Shown in pieces: positions 40,931 through 49,634 of a stretch of DNA of 55,643 bases. The position numbers and the translations under genes are program-made. Each line of letters starts with the position of its first letter. The stretch's first letter is position 1. The notes under the pieces were generated by a model, which worked only from the letters and a program-made list of their open reading frames with translations, searched no databases and had not been told where the DNA came from. Source of the DNA: Butyricicoccus sp. (lineage in GTDB: Bacteria; Bacillota; Clostridia; Oscillospirales; Butyricicoccaceae); the NCBI GenBank assembly GCA_020025755.1, contig JAHHRO010000007.1, positions 1 through 55,643 of the forward strand, in the 5' to 3' direction.

Positions 40931-43510
40931 TTATAGATCCTTGGTCAGACCAGCGATATTCTTATTTGGGATTTCCAGCATACTTTTTACCTGTTCGCAT
41001 TTTCCGCGGCTGGGGATCGTGTAGCTGAGAAACCCTGCGATGGTTGCGACCAGTTCATCCCCTTCCTCACGGTACTGCGGACGATCCACGCATACGACCC
41101 CGGCGGTTTTGCCGCCACACAGGATATGCGTTATGATGCGGCTCTTTTTGGATTCTTCATCGCAGCTGCCTTTGGCGACAGGGAAAAACGATGCGATCGA
41201 ATCTTTCCCCTCAGCGCACCACTCCCAGCCCAGCTCCCACATATCGTCTCTGCTGCTGTTTTTCAGGATATATACTCGCTCGGCCTCGGAAAATTCGCCA
41301 ATGATCTCAAGCACGCGCAATGCTGTCTGTTCCACATCGACATTGCTGAACAGGACCTTACATACATCTACGATCGCGCTTTGAAGGTTCAGTCGTTTCT
41401 GGATGCTCTGGCTGATGACTTCCTTTTCGGTGATATCGATCGCGATCTCTGCGCGTGCCATTCCTCCCTTCCACGGGATCAGCTTGTCCTTGAGGATGAA
41501 ATGCTTGTTGAGGAAGGTGTTTTCCATCTCCCATATAAGGAACTTTTCTCGGCACAGCTGTGAATTGGTACAAAATTCGCAGGGCTCATTCTTTCCCTGC
41601 AGCACCTCATAGCACTTGCGCCCCTTATAGTCGTATACTCCGGTCAGACGTCTGCCGGTCGCATTGAGATAGTATAGTTCATAGGTCTCGACATCGACGA
41701 CGCAGACCATTTCATCCATGTTCTCTGTGATATTGCCGATCTCCTCCTTGCGCAGCTCCTCCAGAAATTCCTTGCTTTCCTTGGACTCCAGCTTATGCAG
41801 CTTGGACTCTTTTGCCACGCGCTCCAGATAAGGCTTGCAGTGCGTGAAGATATAAGTCTGTTCAAAGAGCTCCACGGAATACGGCTTTGCAAAGAAGTAT
41901 CCCTGCAGGATATCGGCATTGAGCTCCTGCAAGGCGACCAGCTCCTCTGCTGTCTCAACGCCCTCGCAGCACACCTCGATATTCGTGCTGTGTGCCAACT
42001 CGATCATATTGCTGAGCAGGCGGAAATTATAGGCATTGTATTGTACACGGCTCACAAAGCAGCGATCGATCTTGACCTCGTTGATCTCGATGCGCTTGAG
42101 GTAACTGAGGCTGGAATAGCCTGTGCCAAAGTCATCGATGGAGATGCGGATGCCGTTCTGCTTCCAGATATAGAAGATCTTGTTGAAGTAGTCATAGTTT
42201 TGCAGCTGGATGCTCTCGGTCATTTCAAGCGTCAGTGCATTTCCGGGCAGGTCAGCTTCTTTCAAAACATCGAGGACGAGATTGGTAATGCCCTCCTGCT
42301 GTAACTGGATATAGGAGATATTGACGCTCATATGCAGGTGGGGCAGTGATTTTCTCCATTTTTTACACTGATCGACCGCGGTGCGCAGCACCCATTCTCC
42401 GACCTGACAAATGAGTCCAGCCTGTTCGAGCAGCGGAATAAACTCCACGGGGCTGATGCGTCCTCTCGTGGGCGACTCATAGCGCAGCAGAGCCTCCACG
42501 CCATGGATCTGAAAGTTCTGGCAGCTCACCTGCGGCTGATATTCCAGTGAAAAGCCCCTGCATCCATCAAGGATACAGCCCCTCATTTCGGCCAGCAGTT
42601 CTACCTGCACAAGATTTTTCTGGTATTCCTCCTCCGAGAAGAAAAGCATCCTATTTTTTCCTTCTTTTTTGGCTTGTCCGAGTGCGGTTTCTGCATAAAG
42701 ATAGATCGAGTTGCCATCCATGCCATCATCACACCGATAGTTCACGACGCCTGCGGAGATCGTACAGATATTTTCGAGCGTGCTTCGGACGTTGCGATAG
42801 AATGCTTCCACATCGTCCTGCTGCTGTCCAATAAAGTTCACGGCAAAGCAGTCTCCATCGAGGCGGTAGAGCTCCATCGGGTATCGGGTGTGCTGGTCGA
42901 GCATTTCAGCGACCTGCCGGAGCATGGTATCGCCGAACGCCCTGCCCTGCGTGATATTGATGTTGCGGAAATTGTCTATGCCAAGGATCATGAGGTAGCC
43001 ATCATGTTCCTTCGCGCCGGATTTGATATCCTGCATGAATTTCCCTCGGCTGAACAAGCCGGTCAAGTTATCGACCATACCGCCCGAAATGATCTCGGAA
43101 ATACGTCCGACGAGCAGACAGGACTGTGTGTTCTCCTTTTGACGCAGCATCCCCTTGACAGACACCCAGACCTTGTTCCCTGCCCGATCCAAGATCCGGT
43201 ACTCGATATCAAAGGAACCGATCTCACCTCGGATCAAAAGATCCCTGTAATGATTCATAAGAGGTCGATCCTTCGCATATACGATATTGTTCCAGTCCTC
43301 GAAGTCGTTCCCATCCTCCCCTGCTGGCGGAATGGGGAATTTCTCGCGGATCTTGTCGGTCAAGAAGACGCGTCCTGCGGTCATATCATAGATATAGATA
43401 TAATCATCGAGACTTTCATCAAAGAGCTGGAGTGTCCGTATATGCTGCTGCAATTGCTCAGATAGACTCATCGTTCTTATATTGTTATATGGGTTCTCTT
43501 TATCTGGCAT
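40931..43510 (-). CDS. PAS-GGDEF-EAL-PAS-GAF cyclic di-GMP protein
   Basis: An 859-residue cytosolic signalling protein. Domains: PAS (about 30-115), GGDEF (130-300), EAL (315-570), PAS with a Cys-rich loop (CEFCTNSQLC; 600-715) and GAF-like (735-850). The GGDEF signature is degenerate (RLDGDCF), so no cyclase activity is expected. The EAL domain keeps its key residues (EALLRY, SVNIS, LEMTES, DDFGTGYSS, VKID, CEGVE, LQGYFFAKP), so it should hydrolyse cyclic di-GMP. The ATG at 43510 follows TTGGAGGGATATTT; the longer reading to 43819 is leader sequence. Confidence 0.9.
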   Translation of the reverse strand: MPDKENPYNNIRTMSLSEQLQQHIRTLQLFDESLDDYIYIYDMTAGRVFLTDKIREKFPIPPAGEDGNDFEDWNNIVYAKDRPLMNHYRDLLIRGEIGSFDIEYRILDRAGNKVWVSVKGMLRQKENTQSCLLVGRISEIISGGMVDNLTGLFSRGKFMQDIKSGAKEHDGYLMILGIDNFRNINITQGRAFGDTMLRQVAEMLDQHTRYPMELYRLDGDCFAVNFIGQQQDDVEAFYRNVRSTLENICTISAGVVNYRCDDGMDGNSIYLYAETALGQAKKEGKNRMLFFSEEEYQKNLVQVELLAEMRGCILDGCRGFSLEYQPQVSCQNFQIHGVEALLRYESPTRGRISPVEFIPLLEQAGLICQVGEWVLRTAVDQCKKWRKSLPHLHMSVNISYIQLQQEGITNLVLDVLKEADLPGNALTLEMTESIQLQNYDYFNKIFYIWKQNGIRISIDDFGTGYSSLSYLKRIEINEVKIDRCFVSRVQYNAYNFRLLSNMIELAHSTNIEVCCEGVETAEELVALQELNADILQGYFFAKPYSVELFEQTYIFTHCKPYLERVAKESKLHKLESKESKEFLEELRKEEIGNITENMDEMVCVVDVETYELYYLNATGRRLTGVYDYKGRKCYEVLQGKNEPCEFCTNSQLCREKFLIWEMENTFLNKHFILKDKLIPWKGGMARAEIAIDITEKEVISQSIQKRLNLQSAIVDVCKVLFSNVDVEQTALRVLEIIGEFSEAERVYILKNSSRDDMWELGWEWCAEGKDSIASFFPVAKGSCDEESKKSRIITHILCGGKTAGVVCVDRPQYREEGDELVATIAGFLSYTIPSRGKCEQVKSMLEIPNKNIAGLTKDL

Positions 43511-43840
43511 AAATATCCCTCCAATATCTTCTCCGCAATCTTTGCTGCTTTTGCCAAGGCTCTGGATACAGCGCACCCGTCTGGCATGGAAAGCAGCACC
43601 GCTGTCCTTGTATCTTATGGATCGTCGATCTGCCCTGTTTTTATGTGCTTCTGTACAGGCAGCCCGGCCTCTGAGCCGCGGCGGTGCTTTTCTGCCGCGG
43701 CGCAACGCGGCAGCCCCTTCAAAACTATTTTCCCGAAAAAATATGCGAATATCCCCCACATATTCTTTCAGATACGATCCTTTCTTTTCCTTCCGATCCA
43801 AGCGGATCGAAAAATGCATATCGATATATCAGTCGAATAT

Positions 43841-43869
43841 ATTATACAATACCCTTCACGATTCTTCAA
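43841..43869 (-). promoter_or_regulatory. Promoter of the GGDEF-EAL gene
   Basis: On the minus strand TTGAAG (43864-43869) and TATAAT (43841-43846, with TG just before) are 17 bp apart. Transcription would begin near 43834, leaving a leader of about 325 nt (43511-43834) with a GC-rich CCGCGG stem near 43675-43712. Confidence 0.7.
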
Positions 43870-44233
43870 TCTCATAATTTATGGAATACTTCGTTCTGCC
43901 AAAAAAGTGTGATCACACCCATACTGCCCGATTTTCTCTGAAAGATCCGTTGTTTTACATCCCAAAACACATGGCATACAGGCATTGGATGGCGCGATCT
44001 GCCCAGAAAAAGCGGCGTGTGCTGCGGCTGACCTCCTGTAAGCTGATGGCTCGAAATGGCAGCACAAGCTGTATGTCCCCAAGTTTCAAACGCTTCAACC
44101 CCCTTGCCCCTTTCGCATTTTTGATTTCTTTGACACTTTTGACGCCAATGAAAAACTGTATTGACACTATAAATCAATTAAGATAAACTTAAAATACAAA
44201 ATAGCACGCATTTGTGTTCTATCGAATGCGTTG

Positions 44234-44249
44234 GTTAGTTGTAACTAAC
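44234..44249 (+). promoter_or_regulatory. DtxR-like palindrome 1 upstream of the SLH gene
   Basis: GTTAGTTGTAACTAAC is a perfect 16-bp palindrome and shares TTAGTT...CTAAC with the sites at 44457 and 54757. Confidence 0.55.
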
Positions 44250-44456
44250 TCACAATTGGAATGCACATATCTGCAAAGCAAGTATTTTACTTGAAATTTC
44301 TCATGCCGAACACATACGGATGCAACGCAAAAGCTACAGGGTCCATTGATGACGCTCAAAGCTCCTCCATACCGCAGCAACGATATGTTTCTGAAAAACG
44401 AGAAATTTGATTGTCATATATTTCTTAAGAATGTGCATGTTTTTTTCACGTTAAGG

Positions 44457-44471
44457 TTAGTTTACACTAAC
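44457..44471 (+). promoter_or_regulatory. DtxR-like palindrome 2 upstream of the SLH gene
   Basis: TTAGTTTACACTAAC lies 23 bp before the TTG start. The site at 54757-54771 read on the minus strand is TTAGTTTAGGCTAAC, differing only in the two central bases. Confidence 0.6.
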
Positions 44472-44494
44472 AAAGTAGGAAAGGAGTAGAAAAA

Positions 44495-47400
44495 TTGAAC
44501 AAAAAGCAGGTATTCTCACTCGCATTGTCTGCAAGTTTAGCGTTAGGAGGACTTCCCACGGCGATGGCAGCTGAAAAAGGTGCGATCGACTTGAAGGGGC
44601 ACTGGGCTTCCGACGCTATGGAAAAATGGAAGCTATACGATGTCATTTCCGGTTATCCGGATGGCTCTATGAAGCCCAACCAATCGGTTTCACGCGCGGA
44701 GCTTGTCTCCATGCTGGATAGGATCATGGCATACCAGCAGGCTGCTCCCAATCACTTTGCAGATTGTGCAGATTCTGCATGGTATACCCCTGCCATGTTA
44801 CATGCAGTTGCGGCAGGCATCCTCGAGGGGGATGGTAAAATGCTTTCTCCTCATACAGCAGCTACACGCCAAGAGGCTGCTGTCATGATCGCGCGAGTGC
44901 TTGAACTTGATACGTCCGATATCAGCGCGAGCAGCTTTGCCGACGATGCTGCGATTTCAGCATTTGCGCGTCCGGCTGTCAAGGCATTGTGCGATGTCGG
45001 GATCATGAAAGGAGACGCCAATCATTACTTTCATCCCAATAAGGCGATCACGCGCGGTGAGATCGCTCAGATGCTGTCCAATGCTTTTGACGTAATCATC
45101 CCCCAAGGGCAGACCGTGACCCGATCAGAGATCGGAACTGTTGTTTTGCAGGGCGATGGCGCACACCTGAATGGACAGCATGTGCGTGGTGATGTGATCA
45201 TTGCAGAGGGCGTTGCTGACGGTGACGTGAAACTAAATAACGTTACGGTTGATGGCCGTATTTTAGTACGCGGCGGCGGCAGGAACTCGATCCACCTAAT
45301 TGGAAGCCGTACACCTGAAGTCATTATGGATAAAAGCGGCACACCCGTACGTCTTGTCATTGCCACCAATTCCAGCGTCGAAAAGATCATGATTTCTGAT
45401 GGAAATGCTTCTGTAAAGGTTGAAGGCAATGCAGACAGCATGATTATTAAAGGCGCAGACACCTCGCTCTCTCTCAACGGAACGATCGACACGGTAAATG
45501 TAGCAGAAACTGCAATCAATACAGATATCAAAATCGAGGCCGCCGCTCAGATATCTTCTATTATCGCAAATGCACCAGCCGTAAATATCTCTGGTGATGG
45601 TAAGGTACAGCATGTGACTGCAAATGCAGATAACATTTCAGTCAATACACCCAAAACCAATGTCACAGCGACCAGTGGTGTCGTTGGTGTCGTTGCAAAT
45701 GGAAAAATGATATCCGATAAGTCCACTACCAGCGGTTCTGCTCACAATCAAAATTCCAGCAGCAAGCACACTTCTGGTAGTTCTTCGAACAAAAGACCTT
45801 CCTCTAACAGTTCTTCCGGCGGCGGCAGTTCTTCCGGCGGCGGCACTTCTTCCGGCGGCGGTACTTCTTCCGGCGGCGGCAGTTCTTCCGGCGGCGGCAC
45901 TTCTTCTGGCGGCGGCACTTCTTCTGGCGGCGGCACTTCTTCTGGCGGCGGCACTTCTTCGGGCGGCGGCAGCAGTTCTTCGGGCGATTCTTCCGCTATC
46001 ACACAGTCCGTACTTGTTGATGCGGCGCAGACCAAACTGATCGACCTTGGCTGGATCAGCTATGTCACCGTTTCCTTTGCGGATGGCTACGATGTATCCA
46101 ATAGCAAACTAATGGTAGATGGTGTAGATGTCACTCCTGCATTCTCCAAAGTCGATGACAGTGGGAAGATCGTTAAATGGGAAATCACAAATTACAAACC
46201 TGCTCGGCTTGTAATTTCCAGTGGCAGCAAGCAGCAAACTGTCCAGCTGAGTGACAATCCCACGCCAACACCCCCTGAACTTGTTTCGAAACCCACTGCC
46301 CCCACTTATATCATGACCCATGGTGCAGTACCTGTCTGGGACTATCACTTGACCAATTTTGATGATGCAGGCAAAGCACGCATCCATCCCGACAAGACAA
46401 CATTTTCTTTGGATGCAATTTCATCTGCAACCGTCAAAAGCTTCTCACCTCCAGCCGAGCTGCGTTCAACAGAGGAAAATCAATATGGGGTAGCTGGAAA
46501 TGTCGAGATCCTGTTCAATTATAATACAGAATCAGAACGGGCATGGTTTGATGCGGTAGCGGAAACTGAGGGCTTGGCACTTGTTGAATTCAACGAGAAC
46601 AAAAACACGCTGAACAACAAGCTGACGTATACCAAAGAAACCGTTCCTCATCATGGCGGAATGGTTGGCAAGCTGACGATCCCAATTCCACAGGAAAACT
46701 TCTTCAGCAACAAACGATACTATGTTCGCGTTCAGAATGCGCAAGGTGCTGCAGTGCTTGTTCCGATCCATGTTGTCAATGAGACAGCACCGGTTATGCA
46801 GCTTTATGGGGCAGGCAAGATCAAATCTGGTCAAAATATACATTTCAAAGTGAAAAACATGGTGTATGGTGTCACACAGCCGGTTGAAACCGTCACTCTG
46901 ACCGACCCAAATGGCGAGCAAAGAACACTTGAGAAAATAACTGACTGGTATTTACTGGGTGACTTATTTGTGCTGTATAATGATACTCACAATAACATTC
47001 CGCTTAACGGTAAGTATACCATTACAGCACATTCCAATGGTTTCAAACCGATGAGCAAAACCTTCGAGGTTACAGGCGGAAAAAGTGCTTCTGTTGATCC
47101 GGACAGCTCCACCCCAATCAACAGGACCTTCAAAAACAGCGATATCGCCAAGCATGCTCCCAAGCCGAATTTTTCCGTACAAGCAAAGCATGCAGCACCC
47201 AGAACCGTAGATGCTATTTCACGCGCCACCTCATCTTCGGGCGGTAGCGGAGGTGATTCCGATGGCGGCGGCAGCACCGTTGTCCCGGCAAACCTGTTGT
47301 TTCATGCGGATCTGCTCAGCAATGCACTGATCCTATGTGAATTGGGTATTGAAAATCCTCACGCAGAAGGGATCGTGACCCGTTGGAACGAGCAGGTCAA

Positions 47401-49006
47401 TGGTTGGGACTCTGTATTCAGTGAAGATGGTAAGATCTTCTATGATTGGACCGACTATTCTAACGCTGTGCAGGACGCCGCTTTGCAGGGAAAATATCTG
47501 AGCTTTAAGAGCTATACACAATCCGGCAACGCGGAAACCACAAAAAATCGTCCTTATGCAGTGAAGGAGATCCTGGAAGACAATCTGCTGGGACAAACGC
47601 AGTATAATGGCAGCTACAAGGGGTTGGTTCCGCCAGTTCTTACATTGGAATCCGAGACCGACGCCATCGAAAACAGTGATACTGTATTGATCAGCAAAGA
47701 CCCGAGCTTTGCCGATTATCTGAAAGAGATTCGTGAGATTCGTATCGATGATTGGAAGCCGTTAGCACCTGAGCAGTATTCCATTTCAGACAACAAGCTG
47801 ATCCTCAAAAAAGGCGTGCTGAAGGCTGGCGACAATACGATCGAGCTTATTGCAGATGGCTATAAGAAGAACTATCTCTCTGTATATTGCAAAAAAGCGT
47901 TGGAAGAAGACGCAGAGATCTTGACATTGGATCAAAAAAAGTATCAGATCGGTGATCCAGTCATTATCACAACAAGCGGAAAAACAGGTGACTACTTCAA
48001 GCACATCAGTCGGGATGGTGCGGTGAGGCTGAGGATGCCAAATGGCACGGATCGGATCATTCGCCCACATGGAAGCGAGAGCCTCTCTGAAGAAATTGGT
48101 TATACGATCTCAGGGCGGACATTGACTTTGGGTAAGGATATATTTACCCTGCCTGGCGAATACACATTGACGTTGACACCAGAGTTCACCAACGGACAGA
48201 ATGTTGAGGCGATTTACCAGAAGAAGCAGCTCACATTCTCATTCGAGTCTAAAGAACCTGCACCTGAGGTATCAGAGAACAAGGCACCGCCTCAGCCTCA
48301 CAGCAGTATGCAGGATTATATTACCCAAGACTATAAACTTGAGTTCGGTACGGAAAATGAGGAATGGCTCAATGCCATTTCATCTGTCACAGTAAATGAT
48401 AGGGTCTATACCGATGGTTATGTGTGGCGCAATGAGAAGTATTCTGCTTCAAACGGGACCCTGTCGCTTGGTAATACAGCAGCATTTAAGGATGATAACA
48501 ATACCATTCGAGTGATGGCCAACGGTTATGCTCCGCTTACGATCATTATGACGAAAGACGGAAAACTTGTTGCAGATGAAGGTGCGTCTCATTCAGTACC
48601 TCCTGCACAAGAGGAGCATACCATGCAGGATGTGCCGGCACAAGAGCCCGAGACCAGCGAACCTTCCCAAGAACATGAAGACCACGAAGACCCTGCCCTC
48701 CCCCAGCCGCCTCAGCCGATCAAGAGTGAAAAAATTTTTTTCAGTGATGACTATCAAATCGAATTTGGCATGGGAAATGATGACTGGTTCCAGTCCATTT
48801 CATCTGTCACAGTAAATGGTACGGTCTATACGTCTGGTTATGTATCTAATAACACAATGTATTCTGCCAGAGCCACTGATGGACATTTGCTGCTTGGCTG
48901 CAAAGCATTTCAAGAGGGTGAGGACAACACCATTGAAGTAACTGCAAGCGGCTATGCTCCCCTGACTATGGTTATGAGCAAGGCCGGAAAGATCATCAAA
49001 AAATAA
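44495..49006 (+). CDS. S-layer-homology surface protein with HID-like repeats
   Basis: A 1503-residue exported protein. It has a signal peptide (cleavage near AMA-AEK), three SLH domains that bind cell-wall polymer (about 30-205), and a repetitive beta-rich region (about 205-410). A Ser/Gly linker of nine SSGGG[S/T] units follows (about 440-493). The long C-terminal part has at least three copies of a module of the W-I-V-V-Y...GY type (e.g. EWLNAISSVTVNDRVY ... NTIRVMANGYAPL), resembling the Shr haemoglobin-interacting domain (PF07550). The start is TTG behind GGAAAGGAG. Wall-anchored capture of haem proteins is inferred, supported by iron-box-like sites upstream. Confidence 0.88.
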   Translation: MNKKQVFSLALSASLALGGLPTAMAAEKGAIDLKGHWASDAMEKWKLYDVISGYPDGSMKPNQSVSRAELVSMLDRIMAYQQAAPNHFADCADSAWYTPAMLHAVAAGILEGDGKMLSPHTAATRQEAAVMIARVLELDTSDISASSFADDAAISAFARPAVKALCDVGIMKGDANHYFHPNKAITRGEIAQMLSNAFDVIIPQGQTVTRSEIGTVVLQGDGAHLNGQHVRGDVIIAEGVADGDVKLNNVTVDGRILVRGGGRNSIHLIGSRTPEVIMDKSGTPVRLVIATNSSVEKIMISDGNASVKVEGNADSMIIKGADTSLSLNGTIDTVNVAETAINTDIKIEAAAQISSIIANAPAVNISGDGKVQHVTANADNISVNTPKTNVTATSGVVGVVANGKMISDKSTTSGSAHNQNSSSKHTSGSSSNKRPSSNSSSGGGSSSGGGTSSGGGTSSGGGSSSGGGTSSGGGTSSGGGTSSGGGTSSGGGSSSSGDSSAITQSVLVDAAQTKLIDLGWISYVTVSFADGYDVSNSKLMVDGVDVTPAFSKVDDSGKIVKWEITNYKPARLVISSGSKQQTVQLSDNPTPTPPELVSKPTAPTYIMTHGAVPVWDYHLTNFDDAGKARIHPDKTTFSLDAISSATVKSFSPPAELRSTEENQYGVAGNVEILFNYNTESERAWFDAVAETEGLALVEFNENKNTLNNKLTYTKETVPHHGGMVGKLTIPIPQENFFSNKRYYVRVQNAQGAAVLVPIHVVNETAPVMQLYGAGKIKSGQNIHFKVKNMVYGVTQPVETVTLTDPNGEQRTLEKITDWYLLGDLFVLYNDTHNNIPLNGKYTITAHSNGFKPMSKTFEVTGGKSASVDPDSSTPINRTFKNSDIAKHAPKPNFSVQAKHAAPRTVDAISRATSSSGGSGGDSDGGGSTVVPANLLFHADLLSNALILCELGIENPHAEGIVTRWNEQVNGWDSVFSEDGKIFYDWTDYSNAVQDAALQGKYLSFKSYTQSGNAETTKNRPYAVKEILEDNLLGQTQYNGSYKGLVPPVLTLESETDAIENSDTVLISKDPSFADYLKEIREIRIDDWKPLAPEQYSISDNKLILKKGVLKAGDNTIELIADGYKKNYLSVYCKKALEEDAEILTLDQKKYQIGDPVIITTSGKTGDYFKHISRDGAVRLRMPNGTDRIIRPHGSESLSEEIGYTISGRTLTLGKDIFTLPGEYTLTLTPEFTNGQNVEAIYQKKQLTFSFESKEPAPEVSENKAPPQPHSSMQDYITQDYKLEFGTENEEWLNAISSVTVNDRVYTDGYVWRNEKYSASNGTLSLGNTAAFKDDNNTIRVMANGYAPLTIIMTKDGKLVADEGASHSVPPAQEEHTMQDVPAQEPETSEPSQEHEDHEDPALPQPPQPIKSEKIFFSDDYQIEFGMGNDDWFQSISSVTVNGTVYTSGYVSNNTMYSARATDGHLLLGCKAFQEGEDNTIEVTASGYAPLTMVMSKAGKIIKK
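45812..45973 (+). repeat. 18-bp minisatellite in the SLH gene
   Basis: Nine tandem units of TCTTCnGGCGGCGGCASY encode SSGGG[S/T]. Length changes would stay in frame and alter the spacer between wall anchor and binding modules. Confidence 0.9.
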
Positions 49007-49124
49007 TTCCTTCGCTTCATAAATCATTATGAATATCATCCAGCCTATGCTGTCCAATCAATGGATCCGGCTTGTATAAACAATACAAACGGGATCCCCA
49101 ACGGCAGAACATGGAGCTATAAAC

Positions 49125-49162
49125 GGAGTGGCGCAGCGTTAGCAGCGTCACTCCTGTTTTAT
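49125..49162 (+). terminator. Terminator of the SLH gene
   Basis: Ten-bp arms GGAGTGGCGC/GCGTCACTCC (49125-49154) followed by TGTTTTAT. Confidence 0.75.
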
Positions 49163-49564
49163 ATTAGAGTTTGCTCTGGTTCGAAAAAATTTTTGATGTT
49201 GTAACATAAAAACATGAAAATAATAAAACGATACCCCAAATGGAACAATCGCGTAAAAAAATGGAAAGAGGTTTTATTCCTGTCGTTCCCCCAAAAGAAA
49301 CTGTAAAGAGCCATGAAAATATGATAAAGGATGTTATAAGCAGCATGATGAGATCGAACACTATTTTCTCAGATCAGACTTTTACTCGCTATGACAAACT
49401 CGACATAACATTTTGTGGCTTTATTTTTTTGCTATGGCTTGTGATGCAATTTTCGTATGGACACGCTGTAGCACCTTTTCGTTTTTCTCTCTTGTCCCTT
49501 TGCCCGAAAGCTGGCACACACTCATAAAAATTTGATGGATTTTCTAAAAATCGCGGCTTTTGTG
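49163..49564. other. AT-rich gap between the SLH gene and guaA
   Basis: A 65-codon minus-strand reading (49164-49361, GTG start) encodes two hydrophobic segments, and an overlapping 95-codon plus-strand reading (49240-49527) exists. Neither has a clear ribosome site, so I do not call a gene. No purine riboswitch core was seen. Confidence 0.4.
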
Positions 49565-49594
49565 TTGAGCATCCCCCAATGGATGTGATAGAAT
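49565..49594 (+). promoter_or_regulatory. Promoter of guaA
   Basis: TTGAGC (49565-49570) and TAGAAT (49589-49594) are 18 bp apart with TG upstream of the -10. The leader is only about 35 nt, leaving no room for a riboswitch. Confidence 0.6.
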
Positions 49595-49634
49595 AGAATC
49601 AAACTTAGTCAATGACAGCAATAGGAGGATCACA

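Larger units (their letters stand above)
43870..44494. other. Intergenic region upstream of the SLH protein
   Basis: No gene is supported, though a 70-codon GTG-initiated minus-strand reading (43955-44167) exists with no ribosome site. TTGACA at 44161-44166 with an AT-rich -10 region about 17 bp downstream is a candidate promoter. Two TTAG...CTAA palindromes (44234-44249 and 44457-44471) lie between it and the SLH start. Confidence 0.5.

Noticed and set aside
43955..44167. 70-codon minus-strand ORF between the GGDEF-EAL and SLH genes
   Set aside because: GTG start with no ribosome site, unusual composition, and it ends without a terminator; treated as intergenic.
45812..45973. CRISPR-like array
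   Set aside because: The regular repeat is an 18-bp in-frame coding minisatellite without spacers.
49563..49634. Purine riboswitch before guaA
   Set aside because: The promoter leaves only about 35 nt of leader, too short for the aptamer.
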